From Cohnella fermenti (GTDB lineage: Bacteria; Bacillota; Bacilli; Paenibacillales; Paenibacillaceae), in the NCBI RefSeq assembly GCF_004801405.1, contig NZ_SSOB01000054.1, forward strand, positions 1 to 57,999: a stretch of DNA of 57,999 nucleotides, read 5' to 3'. The notes under the pieces were generated by a model. It worked only from the letters and a program-made list of their open reading frames with translations, had not been told where the DNA came from and made no database searches. Position numbers and translations under genes: made by a program. This document shows, in pieces, positions 32,624 through 40,656 of this stretch. Position 1 is the first letter of the stretch; each line of letters opens with the position of its first letter.

Positions 32624-33064
32624 ATGAACATCGCTTTTTTCCTTCTGCCGAAGCAGGAGGTCGTCTGTGTGAAGGAGGACGCGACCCTCAGACAGACGCT
32701 GGAGAGAATGGAGCATTACCGGTACACGGCCGTTCCGGTGCTGACCGCGGAAGGCAAGTACGTCGGCACGGTAACGGAGGGCGACCTGCTCTGGTTCATG
32801 AAGAATCATCTGGACCTCAGCTTCGACCAAGCGCATCGGGTGCTGCTGTCCGAAGTGCCGCTGCGCCTGAACAATCGCCCCGTAAGAATCGACGCGAACA
32901 TGGAGGACTTGATCTCCCTCGCGAAGACGCAGAACTTCGTCCCCGTCGTTGACGACATGAGCAGTTTTATCGGAATCGTACGCCGAAGCGACATTATCGA
33001 TTATTGCGAGAGACTTCTTCTTGCTCCGGCGACGGATGAGAAGCCTCTCGGAAGGGAAGCCTAA
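32624..33064 (+). CDS. CBS-domain pair protein
   Basis: A 146-residue soluble protein made of two CBS motifs (residues ~8-60: EVVCVKEDATLRQTLERMEHYRYTAVPVLTAEGKYVGTVTEGDLLWFM; ~72-130: VPLRLNNRPVRIDANMEDLISLAKTQNFVPVVDDMSSFIGIVRRSDIIDYC). Size and arrangement resemble B. subtilis DarB (YkuL), a c-di-AMP receptor. The c-di-AMP phosphodiesterase gene gdpP lies 3.6 kb downstream. Ligand is inferred, not shown. An extended -10 TGTTATAAT (32573-32581) precedes it. Confidence 0.85.
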   Translation: MNIAFFLLPKQEVVCVKEDATLRQTLERMEHYRYTAVPVLTAEGKYVGTVTEGDLLWFMKNHLDLSFDQAHRVLLSEVPLRLNNRPVRIDANMEDLISLAKTQNFVPVVDDMSSFIGIVRRSDIIDYCERLLLAPATDEKPLGREA

Positions 33065-33103
33065 GAGCATATAAGCCCAAGGCGGCATGCCATGGAGGTC
33101 CGA

Positions 33104-35104
33104 ATGACCAACAATCCGAGATCCCGGCGCGGGGTCCCCGTTCTCTTGTTGTCGGGCGCGGCTGCGGCGTTGGCGCTTGCCGGAGCTCTGCGTCTAGGCG
33201 TCCCCTCGAATACGCAACCCGCAGAAGCACCCTCCGTGAGAGACACGGAGGGTGTTCTATTGCCGGGCTTCTCTCCGAAGACGGCATCCTCCGGCAAGCC
33301 GGCCAACGCCGCCGCGATCGCGGCCCTGTCCCCAATCGATGTTCCGACGCAGGCGGAACTGAACCGAATGTACGACGTCGTCCTTCTCGGCGGCCGGGTT
33401 GTCAATCCGGAGACCGGTCTCGACCGGGAAGGCTTGAACGTCGCCATCAGCGGCGGAACGATCGAGCTCGTCACCGACCGCGAGGTGAAGGGGAGGCGGA
33501 CGATCGATGCGAGAGGGCTTGTCGTCGCCCCCGGCTTCATCGACAACCTGAGCTACGATCCGAACCCGCTCGGAGTGTGGACCAAGCTCGCCGACGGCGT
33601 GACGAGCAACATCGCGATGCACGGAGGGACAGCTTCCCCGGAGAAGTGGTATTCCTATTATTCCCGAATCCGGACCCCGCTGAACTTCGGCGCCTCGTTC
33701 TTCTATACGCAAGCCCGCAACCGGCTGGAGATCGGGCGTTACGAGCCGGCGAATCCGGTTCAAGGCGAATTGCTCGCCGAGCAGGCGGAGAGGGCGCTGA
33801 ACGAAGGTGCGCTCGGCATCTCCTTCAGCCTGGAGTACGTGCCCGGAATCGGCCCCTCGGAGATCGTCCCGCTCATGAGGCTGGCCTACGAATACAATGT
33901 GCCGGTCTACTTCCATGCCCGGTACTCCGATATGGAAGAGCCGGGAACAAATCTTGAGGCGATTCAAGAGCTTATCGGCTACGCTGAGAAGACGGGGGCA
34001 TCCGTCCACGTCGATCATATCAACAGCACGGGCGGCACGTTCTCGATGAAGCAATCGCTGGACATGCTGGCGGAGGCGCGCGAGAAGGGGCTTGATCTGA
34101 CGGCTTGTACATACCCGTACGATTATTGGGGGACCTATCTCAACTCGGCACGCTTCGACGAAGGGTGGCAGCAGCGCTTCCGCATCACGTACAATGATCT
34201 TCAGATCGCCGGAACGCCGGAGAGGCTGACCGAACCGACGTTCAAGGAATACCGGAGGCAGGGGAAGCTGGCCGTCGCGTACGCCATCCCCGAGCAGGAC
34301 ATCGTCGACTCGCTCTCCTCGCCGTTCGTCATGATCGGCAGCGACGCCATTCTCGAGCCGGGGCTGAACAACCATCCGCGGGCGTCGGGCACGTTCGCGC
34401 GCACGATCGGCCTCTATTCGCGGGAGCACGCCGTCCTTCCTCTGATCGATGCGGTCGGCAAGATGACGCTGCTGCCGGCGCGGAGGCTGGAGAAGCAAGC
34501 ACCAAGCCTGCGGAGAAAAGGACGTCTGGCGAGGGGAATGGATGCGGATATCGTAATCTTCGACTATGAGAGCATCCGCGACCGATCGACGGTGGAGAAG
34601 CCGGATCTTCCGTCGCAAGGCATTCGGTACGTTCTGGTCGGGGGGAAGATCGCGCTCGACGGGAACGGCATGCACAAGAGCGTGCCCGTCGGGCAGCCGA
34701 TCCGCAGCGAGTTCGTCCGGTACGAGGGAGCTGCCGGGCTGCTCGAGCTGAATCAGGAGAAGGAGAAGAGCTTCGTGCCAATCGTCTCTTACCGGGGAGA
34801 GGACTATGTCGACCTGGCCGTTCTTCAGGCATTCGGAAGCACGCCGAGCCGGGAGGAACCGGGAGGAGACTGGCGGCTGCAGCAGGGAGCAGGGCGCTCC
34901 CGCAACGTGCCGGAAGCGGGGGCGGCGGGGCCGGGGCTTCGGGAGCTGATGCTGGAGCGGGGCCATCGGCTGAAGTGGGAGGAAGGCTCGGCCGAGCTGC
35001 TCTCGATCGGCGACCGGGACTATGTCGGTCTCGAGACGCTGGGGAGGCTCGGAATCGCTCTCGCCAGAAGCGTTGGAGGGTGGACGGCTTCCGTTCCCCA
35101 ATAG
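33104..35104 (+). CDS. Secreted amidohydrolase-family protein lacking the HxH metal motif
   Basis: A 666-residue protein with an N-terminal signal or anchor (VPVLLLSGAAAALALAGAL). Residues ~88-510 resemble N-acyl-D-amino-acid deacylases: YDVVLLGGRVVNPETGLDREGLNVAISGGTIELV, APGFID, VYFHARYSD, VHVDHINSTGG, MIGSDAILEPG and GRLARGMDADIVIFD. Where the family has H-x-H after PGFID, this protein has N148-L-S150, so the binuclear metal site is altered and normal hydrolysis is doubtful. The C-terminal ~110 residues contain two copper-amine-oxidase-N-like repeats (GEDYVDLAVLQAFG, DRDYVGLETLGRLG), typical of wall-associated proteins. ATG 33104 follows TGGAGG. Confidence 0.8.
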   Translation: MTNNPRSRRGVPVLLLSGAAAALALAGALRLGVPSNTQPAEAPSVRDTEGVLLPGFSPKTASSGKPANAAAIAALSPIDVPTQAELNRMYDVVLLGGRVVNPETGLDREGLNVAISGGTIELVTDREVKGRRTIDARGLVVAPGFIDNLSYDPNPLGVWTKLADGVTSNIAMHGGTASPEKWYSYYSRIRTPLNFGASFFYTQARNRLEIGRYEPANPVQGELLAEQAERALNEGALGISFSLEYVPGIGPSEIVPLMRLAYEYNVPVYFHARYSDMEEPGTNLEAIQELIGYAEKTGASVHVDHINSTGGTFSMKQSLDMLAEAREKGLDLTACTYPYDYWGTYLNSARFDEGWQQRFRITYNDLQIAGTPERLTEPTFKEYRRQGKLAVAYAIPEQDIVDSLSSPFVMIGSDAILEPGLNNHPRASGTFARTIGLYSREHAVLPLIDAVGKMTLLPARRLEKQAPSLRRKGRLARGMDADIVIFDYESIRDRSTVEKPDLPSQGIRYVLVGGKIALDGNGMHKSVPVGQPIRSEFVRYEGAAGLLELNQEKEKSFVPIVSYRGEDYVDLAVLQAFGSTPSREEPGGDWRLQQGAGRSRNVPEAGAAGPGLRELMLERGHRLKWEEGSAELLSIGDRDYVGLETLGRLGIALARSVGGWTASVPQ

Positions 35105-35218
35105 ATAGGAGGAATACAGCGGCGGCAGGCGGTCGGCTTCCATGGGAGGCGGCGGGGTTCTGCCGCTTTGCTCATGTGCGGGGCCGGCCGCCTTCATAGT
35201 AGATACTGGGCAATTATG

Positions 35219-35227
35219 TGATATAAT
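35219..35227 (+). promoter_or_regulatory. Extended -10 promoter upstream of the MazG-like gene
   Basis: TGATATAAT is a good extended -10 (TGN-TATAAT); no clear -35 lies at the expected distance. It would drive the MazG-like/DUF2232/gdpP/rplI/dnaB run of genes. Confidence 0.4.
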
Positions 35228-35290
35228 GAAGATTGCAGCTTTCTGGACAGACACCGCGAAGATTTAGCTTGGAGAGGATGAGTTCAAGCG

Positions 35291-35593
35291 ATGGAACGCG
35301 AAGCAGATGTCGCCACTCGGGCAAGGCTGATTGAGTGGCTGAAGGCGGAAGTGGTCGATCAGACGGCAAGGCTGTTCAAGGCGATGTGGGACGGAAGCGG
35401 CGTCCGCATCGCAGATAGTTTGGCAAGCTTGATCGCTTCCGGGTATATTCTCGGAAGGCGCATCGGGATCTCCTATCGGGACCTGGATGCGGCCGTAGCG
35501 GAGAAGCTTGCGAAGATGAGGCAAGAAGGACATCAACTGGAGGATCTGTACCGCGATCTGTCCACATTGGAAGAACATATCCGCAAGAGGTGA
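35291..35593 (+). CDS. MazG-like family protein
   Basis: A 100-residue all-helical protein: TRARLIEWLKAEVVDQTARLFKAMWDGSGVRIADSLASLIASGYILGRRIGISYRDLDAAVAEKLAKMRQEGHQLEDLYRDLSTLEEHIRKR. This fits the short MazG-like family of Bacillales, related to nucleotide pyrophosphohydrolases but lacking a full EExxE-D set here, so activity is uncertain. It begins a tightly spaced operon with DUF2232 (6 nt), gdpP, rplI and dnaB. Confidence 0.7.
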   Translation: MEREADVATRARLIEWLKAEVVDQTARLFKAMWDGSGVRIADSLASLIASGYILGRRIGISYRDLDAAVAEKLAKMRQEGHQLEDLYRDLSTLEEHIRKR

Positions 35594-35599
35594 CCTTGG

Positions 35600-36514
35600 T
35601 TGAAGATTGGCTGGAAATCCGTAGCGTGGAGTGTCGTCGCGCTGCTCGTGCTGCTTAGCATCCCTACCTCTCTAATCGCGATTACGATATTCCTGGTGAT
35701 GATGCCGCTCGTCGTTCTGTACACCATGCTGAAGCCGCTCTCGTTCGCGGCTCACGTCGCGTGCATTGGCATTGCCGCATTCGCCCTGATGGGAGCCTAT
35801 TCCTTGGCTTCCCTCGTGTTCGGCCTGTTCTTCCTTATTCCAGCCGCCGTTATGGGCCATCTGTACAAGCGGCGAATGCCGGCTCGCACTGTCGTTACCG
35901 TCACCATGGTGGTGGTTCTCGTTCAGCTTCTTGTGGAGCTTGCGATTTTCTCCGTGCAATATGATTTGAACTTATCCTCGGAGCTTGCCAGCCTGATCGA
36001 AGAATCGCTGAACCAGCTTCAGACCGATACGCTTATGCCGGCCGGCTGGGCCGCGGAGACTTCCGCTACGCTTGGAGACGCCATCACGAGGATGCTGCCG
36101 GCGCTGCTGCTCCTGATCTCGTTCCTGATCGCCGTCGTCACGCACGTGCTGGCCCGCCGGGGACTCGGACTTATGGGAGTTCTGGTTCCCGGCATGACGC
36201 CGATGAAGAACTGGAAGCTGCCCCGCAGCCTCGTGTTCTATTATCTGCTCGTGCTGATCCTCAGCTATACGATCTCTTCGGAGAGTACGGGCTTCTGGAG
36301 CATGGTCGCGATCAATGCCATGCCGATCCTGACCTTCGCCTTCACGATTCAGGCGATCGCCTTCTTCTTCTACCTGGCCGACATCAAGAAGTGGTCCCGC
36401 ATCGTTCCCATTATCATCGCCTTCCCGCTGCTTATCTTTATGTGGCCATTCTACCTGATCGGACTCTTCGACACGGCCTTCCCTATTCGCAAGAGCTTCG
36501 AGAAGAAGGGCTGA
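35600..36514 (+). CDS. yybS: DUF2232 / YybS family membrane protein
   Basis: A 304-residue polytopic membrane protein with about eight hydrophobic segments, starting at TTG after AGAGGTGAC. It is the YybS homologue that in Bacillales always precedes gdpP (yybT) and rplI. Its fold recalls ECF-type S components but its function is unknown. Ends ~105 nt before gdpP. Confidence 0.85.
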   Translation: MKIGWKSVAWSVVALLVLLSIPTSLIAITIFLVMMPLVVLYTMLKPLSFAAHVACIGIAAFALMGAYSLASLVFGLFFLIPAAVMGHLYKRRMPARTVVTVTMVVVLVQLLVELAIFSVQYDLNLSSELASLIEESLNQLQTDTLMPAGWAAETSATLGDAITRMLPALLLLISFLIAVVTHVLARRGLGLMGVLVPGMTPMKNWKLPRSLVFYYLLVLILSYTISSESTGFWSMVAINAMPILTFAFTIQAIAFFFYLADIKKWSRIVPIIIAFPLLIFMWPFYLIGLFDTAFPIRKSFEKKG

Positions 36515-36619
36515 CCTTCTGTTCCGCGGGTTCGCGGGCGCAAGGTGCGGCATCGACATATATTGAGACCGAACCGCACTTCCGCGGGATCGGTCGGCAC
36601 AAGGGAGCGGAGCTTTAAC

Positions 36620-38590
36620 ATGCCTAAGTTTCTCGTTCAGCGTTGGCATGGCATGCATATGGTAGGGGCGATGGCGGTCACGCTGCTGCTTACGGTCGCG
36701 CTTGCTTGGTACCACTGGGTGCTCGGCTTGATCGGCCTGCTGCTTGGAGCAGTGGTCGCCGTCTATTCGGTGCTCTCGGAGCGGGCGTTCCGCCGGGATC
36801 TGAACGATTACGTGCTGACGCTGTCCCATCGCATCAAGGGAGTCGCGAACGATGTGTTCGGCACGCTGCCCTTCGGCATCATCGTTTATAACGAAGAGAA
36901 GGAAGTTCAATGGCATAATTCATACGCTGCGACACTGGTCGGCCGTTCGTCGGCGATCGGCATCCCGCTGCCCGAGCTGTTCCCCGGCGTTGTCGTTCCG
37001 GTCAAGGAGAAGGACGCGAGCCGGCAGGAAGCGAACCTGAACGGAAGGATTTACGAGTTGCTCTTTCGCCAGCAAGAGCGCATGCTGTATATCAAGGATA
37101 TTACCGAGCATTGGACTCTCACGAAGAAGTATGAGGAAGAGAAGCTGGCGCTCGGCATTGTCATGCTTGACAACCTGGAGGAAGTCGCTCAAGGAATGGA
37201 TGAGCAGCAGCGCGCGATTATGCTGTCGAAGGTGGCCGGGGAGATCACGGAGTGGGCGAACAAGTACGGCTTGTTCCTGCGAAGGCTGTCGTCGGACAAG
37301 TATATGGTCGTCACGAATCAGTATGCGCTGAAGCAGTTGGAGCAATCGCGCTTCGAGCTGTTGGACGAGGTCAGGGAGCTGACGATGAATCTGAAGCTGC
37401 CGCTGACGCTGTCGATCGGCTTCGCTTCCGGCAGCGACTCCGCGGTGGAGTTGGGCCAACTGTCGCAGGGCAGCCTCGATATTGCGCTCGGGCGCGGCGG
37501 CGATCAGGCGGTCGTCAAGTTCGGCCAGCGGCAGAGCTTCTACGGAGGCAAGAGCAACGCGATCGAGAAGCGCACAAGGGTGCGGGCAAGAGTGATCTCG
37601 CACGCGCTTCGCGACCTGATGAAGGAGAGCGAGACGATTATCGTCATGGGGCACAAGATGCCCGACATGGACGCGATCGGCGCTGCGATCGGGGTCGTGA
37701 AGGCCGCGCAGCAATTCGGCAAGGAAGCCTTCATCGTGCTCGAAGGCACCAACCCGGCGATTCAGAAGATGATGGATATGCTCCGGGAGGACGATAAGCT
37801 GGCCCGCCGCTTCATCAGCCCGGAGCAGGCGATGGCGATGACGAGCAAGCGCTCGCTCGCGATTGTCGTCGATACGCACCGGGCATCGATGGTCGCGGAG
37901 CCGAGGCTGCTGCAGATGACGGATCGCATTGTGCTGGTGGACCACCATCGGCGCAGCGAGGAATTCATCGACGAGGCGGTGCTCGTCTACATGGAGCCAT
38001 ACGCGTCCTCGACTTGCGAATTGGTGACCGAGCTTCTGCAATACATTCATGAACGCGTCGTGCTCGACGTCCGCGAGGCGACCGCGCTGCTCGCGGGCAT
38101 CACGGTCGACACGAAGAGCTTCGCGCTTCGCACCGGCTCCCGGACGTTCGAGGCCGCATCGTTCCTGCGCCGCAACGGCGCCGATCCGATCCTGATTCAG
38201 CGGATGCTGAAGGAGGATCTGGAGGAGTACATCAAGAAGGCGGAGATCATCCAGCACGCCGAGACATATCGCGATCATATCGCGATCGCGGTGGCGGACA
38301 CCGGCAAGCCGATTCCGCAGTTGCTGATCGCCCAGGCCGCCGATACGCTGCTGAACATGACGGGCATCAAGGCGTCGTTCGTCATCGGAATGCGCCCGGA
38401 CGGACAGGTGGGCATCAGCGCCCGCTCGCTCGGGCAGATCAACGTCCAGGTTGTGATGGAGCGGCTCGGCGGAGGAGGGCATCTGTCCAACGCGGCCTGC
38501 CAGATGTCGGGCAAGACGGTTCACGAAGTCGCGGCGAAGCTGAAGCAAGTGCTTAAAGAATTCGAGGGGAAAGAGGGTATATTGGAATGA
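36620..38590 (+). CDS. gdpP: Cyclic-di-AMP phosphodiesterase GdpP
   Basis: A 656-residue membrane enzyme that hydrolyses c-di-AMP to pApA. Two N-terminal helices (MVGAMAVTLLLTVALAWYHWVLGLIGLLLGAVVAVYSVL) precede a PAS-like domain and a degenerate GGDEF domain (near residues 170-300). The DHH/DHHA1 domain has HKMPDMDAIGAAIG, VDTHRASM, D441-H442-H443 and LGGGGHLSNAACQM. ATG 36620 follows GGGAGCGGAG; upstream in-frame sequence is unrelated to the family. It overlaps rplI by 4 nt. The product affects potassium, wall and beta-lactam tolerance in relatives. Confidence 0.96.
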   Translation: MPKFLVQRWHGMHMVGAMAVTLLLTVALAWYHWVLGLIGLLLGAVVAVYSVLSERAFRRDLNDYVLTLSHRIKGVANDVFGTLPFGIIVYNEEKEVQWHNSYAATLVGRSSAIGIPLPELFPGVVVPVKEKDASRQEANLNGRIYELLFRQQERMLYIKDITEHWTLTKKYEEEKLALGIVMLDNLEEVAQGMDEQQRAIMLSKVAGEITEWANKYGLFLRRLSSDKYMVVTNQYALKQLEQSRFELLDEVRELTMNLKLPLTLSIGFASGSDSAVELGQLSQGSLDIALGRGGDQAVVKFGQRQSFYGGKSNAIEKRTRVRARVISHALRDLMKESETIIVMGHKMPDMDAIGAAIGVVKAAQQFGKEAFIVLEGTNPAIQKMMDMLREDDKLARRFISPEQAMAMTSKRSLAIVVDTHRASMVAEPRLLQMTDRIVLVDHHRRSEEFIDEAVLVYMEPYASSTCELVTELLQYIHERVVLDVREATALLAGITVDTKSFALRTGSRTFEAASFLRRNGADPILIQRMLKEDLEEYIKKAEIIQHAETYRDHIAIAVADTGKPIPQLLIAQAADTLLNMTGIKASFVIGMRPDGQVGISARSLGQINVQVVMERLGGGGHLSNAACQMSGKTVHEVAAKLKQVLKEFEGKEGILE

Positions 38591-39030
38591 AGGTCATTTT
38601 TCTTCAAGATGTGAAGGGACAAGGCAAGAAGGGCGAAGTGAAGGAAGTGTCGGAAGGATACGCGCGCAACTTCCTTCTGCCGAAGGGATACGTTCAGATC
38701 GCTACGGACGGCGCGAAGAAGACGCTGGATCAGATCAACGCATCCGCTCAGAAGCAGAAGGACCGCGAGAAGGCCGACGCGAAGGCGCTCGCCGAGAAGC
38801 TGTCGGAGATGACGGTCGTCATCAAGGCCAAGGCCGGCGAAGGCGGCCGCCTGTTCGGCGCCATCACGAGCAAGCAGATCGCGGAAGCGCTCGAGAGCCA
38901 GAAGATCGTCATCGACAAGCGGAAGATCGAGCTTCACGATCCGATTCGGACGCTTGGCGTCACGAAGGTGCCGCTTAAATTATATCCCGAAGTGAAGGGC
39001 ACTCTAAACGTGCAAGTCGTGGAGGAATAA
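38587..39030 (+). CDS. rplI: 50S ribosomal protein L9
   Basis: A 147-residue two-domain protein: N-terminal MKVIFLQDVKGQGKKGEVKEVSEGYARNFLLPKGYVQIAT, a long connecting helix, and the C-terminal domain GEGGRLFGAITSKQIAEAL. ATG overlaps the gdpP stop (ATGA), implying coupled translation. dnaB follows after 4 nt. Confidence 0.97.
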   Translation: MKVIFLQDVKGQGKKGEVKEVSEGYARNFLLPKGYVQIATDGAKKTLDQINASAQKQKDREKADAKALAEKLSEMTVVIKAKAGEGGRLFGAITSKQIAEALESQKIVIDKRKIELHDPIRTLGVTKVPLKLYPEVKGTLNVQVVEE

Positions 39031-39034
39031 CGGC

Positions 39035-40396
39035 ATGGACATGAACGGGGAACCGGTTCTGTTCGATCGGGTGCCGCCCCAGAACCTGGAGGCGGAGCAA
39101 GCGGTGCTTGGCGCCATTCTGCTGGAGACCGAGGCTCTGATCACGTCGATGGAGCGGCTGCGGGCAGAGGACTTCTATAGCGTCGCCCATCAGCGGATCT
39201 ACGAGGTCATGCTTGATCTGAACGATGACAACGAACCCCTGGACTTGATCACGCTTACGGCGAAGCTGCAGGATCGCGGACAGTTGGAGGAGGTCGGCGG
39301 GGTCACCTATCTCGCCAAGCTCGCCCATGCCGTGCCGACGGCGGCGAACGTCGAGTATTACGCCCAGATCGTCGAAGAGAAGTCGCTCTTGCGCCGTCTG
39401 ATCCGGACGGCCACTCAGATCGTCTCGAACGGCTACGCGGGCGAGGACGAGATCGGCACGCTGATCAACGATGCCGAGCAGCGGATCATGGAGATCTCGA
39501 ACCGCAAGTCGTCTTCGGGCTTCATCAGCATTCGCGACGTGCTTATGGAAGTGTTCGACCGGGTCGAGTTCCTCTACAACCATAAGGGAGGGACGACCGG
39601 CATTCCGTCCGGCTTCCGCGATCTCGACAAGATGACGGCCGGCTTCCAGCGCAACGACCTGATCATCGTCGCCGCCCGTCCTTCCGTCGGGAAGACGGCG
39701 TTCGCGCTGAACATCGCGCAGAACGTCGCGGTGCGGGCGAACGAGACCGTCGCCATCTTCAGCCTTGAGATGTCGGCTGCCCAACTCGTGCAGCGGATGG
39801 TGTGCGCCGAATCGAACGTCGACGCGGGCCGGATGCGGACGGGCTTCCTCGAAGGCGACGACTGGGAGAAGCTGACGATGGCGATCGGGGCGCTCTCCGA
39901 AGCCCAGGTGTACATCGACGATACGCCGGGCATCACCGTTGCCGACATTCGCGCGAAGTGCCGCCGCTTGAAGAAGGAGAAGGGACTCGGCATGATTCTG
40001 ATCGACTACCTTCAACTGATTCAAGGGCGGGGCAAGGCCGGAGAGAACCGACAGCAGGAAGTATCCGAGATCTCGCGTACGCTTAAGCAGATCGCCAGAG
40101 AGCTGGAGGTTCCGGTTATCGCTCTGTCGCAGCTCTCCCGCGGCGTCGAGCAGCGGCAGGACAAGCGTCCGATGATGTCCGACCTTCGGGAATCGGGCTC
40201 GATCGAGCAGGACGCCGACATCGTCGCGTTCCTGTACCGGGACGATTACTACAATCAGGATACCGAGAAGAAGAACATCATCGAGATCATCATCGCCAAG
40301 CAGCGGAACGGTCCTGTCGGCACGGTGGAGCTGGTCTTCCTGAAAAGCTTCAACAAGTTCGTCAGTCTCGACCGGAGCCATGAGGAAAGCGCGTAA
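39035..40396 (+). CDS. dnaB: Replicative DNA helicase
   Basis: A 453-residue hexameric 5'-3' helicase (called DnaC in B. subtilis). The N-terminal domain is PPQNLEAEQAVLGAILLE. The RecA-like domain carries Walker A AARPSVGKTAFALNIA, Walker B GMILIDYLQLIQG, and the motif LSQLSRGVEQRQDKRPMMSDLRESGSIEQDADIV. No intein or insertion. Order gdpP-rplI-dnaB-purA is that of Bacillales. Confidence 0.97.
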   Translation: MDMNGEPVLFDRVPPQNLEAEQAVLGAILLETEALITSMERLRAEDFYSVAHQRIYEVMLDLNDDNEPLDLITLTAKLQDRGQLEEVGGVTYLAKLAHAVPTAANVEYYAQIVEEKSLLRRLIRTATQIVSNGYAGEDEIGTLINDAEQRIMEISNRKSSSGFISIRDVLMEVFDRVEFLYNHKGGTTGIPSGFRDLDKMTAGFQRNDLIIVAARPSVGKTAFALNIAQNVAVRANETVAIFSLEMSAAQLVQRMVCAESNVDAGRMRTGFLEGDDWEKLTMAIGALSEAQVYIDDTPGITVADIRAKCRRLKKEKGLGMILIDYLQLIQGRGKAGENRQQEVSEISRTLKQIARELEVPVIALSQLSRGVEQRQDKRPMMSDLRESGSIEQDADIVAFLYRDDYYNQDTEKKNIIEIIIAKQRNGPVGTVELVFLKSFNKFVSLDRSHEESA

Positions 40397-40416
40397 TTGC
40401 TCATTTTAGCCGGAAT

Positions 40417-40492
40417 AATTCCGAACGATCAAATAGACGGGTGTGGAATTGTTCGCCTTTGAGTTGACTTCGCTGCGGTCAATTGCTACACT
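40417..40492 (+). promoter_or_regulatory. purA promoter with inverted PurBoxes
   Basis: AATTCCGAACGAT (40417-40429) matches the PurBox AWWWCCGAACWWT at 12 of 13 positions. ATTGTTCGCCTTT (40448-40460) is an inverted copy at 11 of 13, 18 bp away. Immediately downstream TTGACT (40464-40469), 17 bp and TACACT (40487-40492) make a SigA promoter. This is the layout of PurR-controlled purA in B. subtilis: repression by PurR, relieved by PRPP. Confidence 0.7.
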
Positions 40493-40656
40493 AATCATGC
40501 CGCCTTGCGGCCATATGGCCGTGCATCGGAACGAGCAACTCGTTGCCGATGCGTTCGCGTGCGTTGTCTCCGGCAGCTTCGGGTTCGGGAGAGCGTCCGC
40601 TCGGGGGAGGCATCATCATGCCGGTATGAGCGAATCAGCCGGGTGGAGGGATTGCT
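40493..40656 (+). other. Structured leader of purA
   Basis: The ~160-nt leader contains a perfect palindrome GGCCATATGGCC (40509-40520). It also has a 13-bp hairpin GCATCGG-AACGAG/CTCGTT-CCGATGC with one bulged base (40523-40552), GAGC/GCTC (40591-40602) and GGCAT/ATGCC (40609-40622). No known riboswitch was recognised and no terminator stem is evident; role unknown. Confidence 0.4.

Noticed and set aside
33257..35254. 665-codon minus-strand ORF
   Set aside because: Antisense of the amidohydrolase-like gene, which has a signal sequence, family motifs and a ribosome site.
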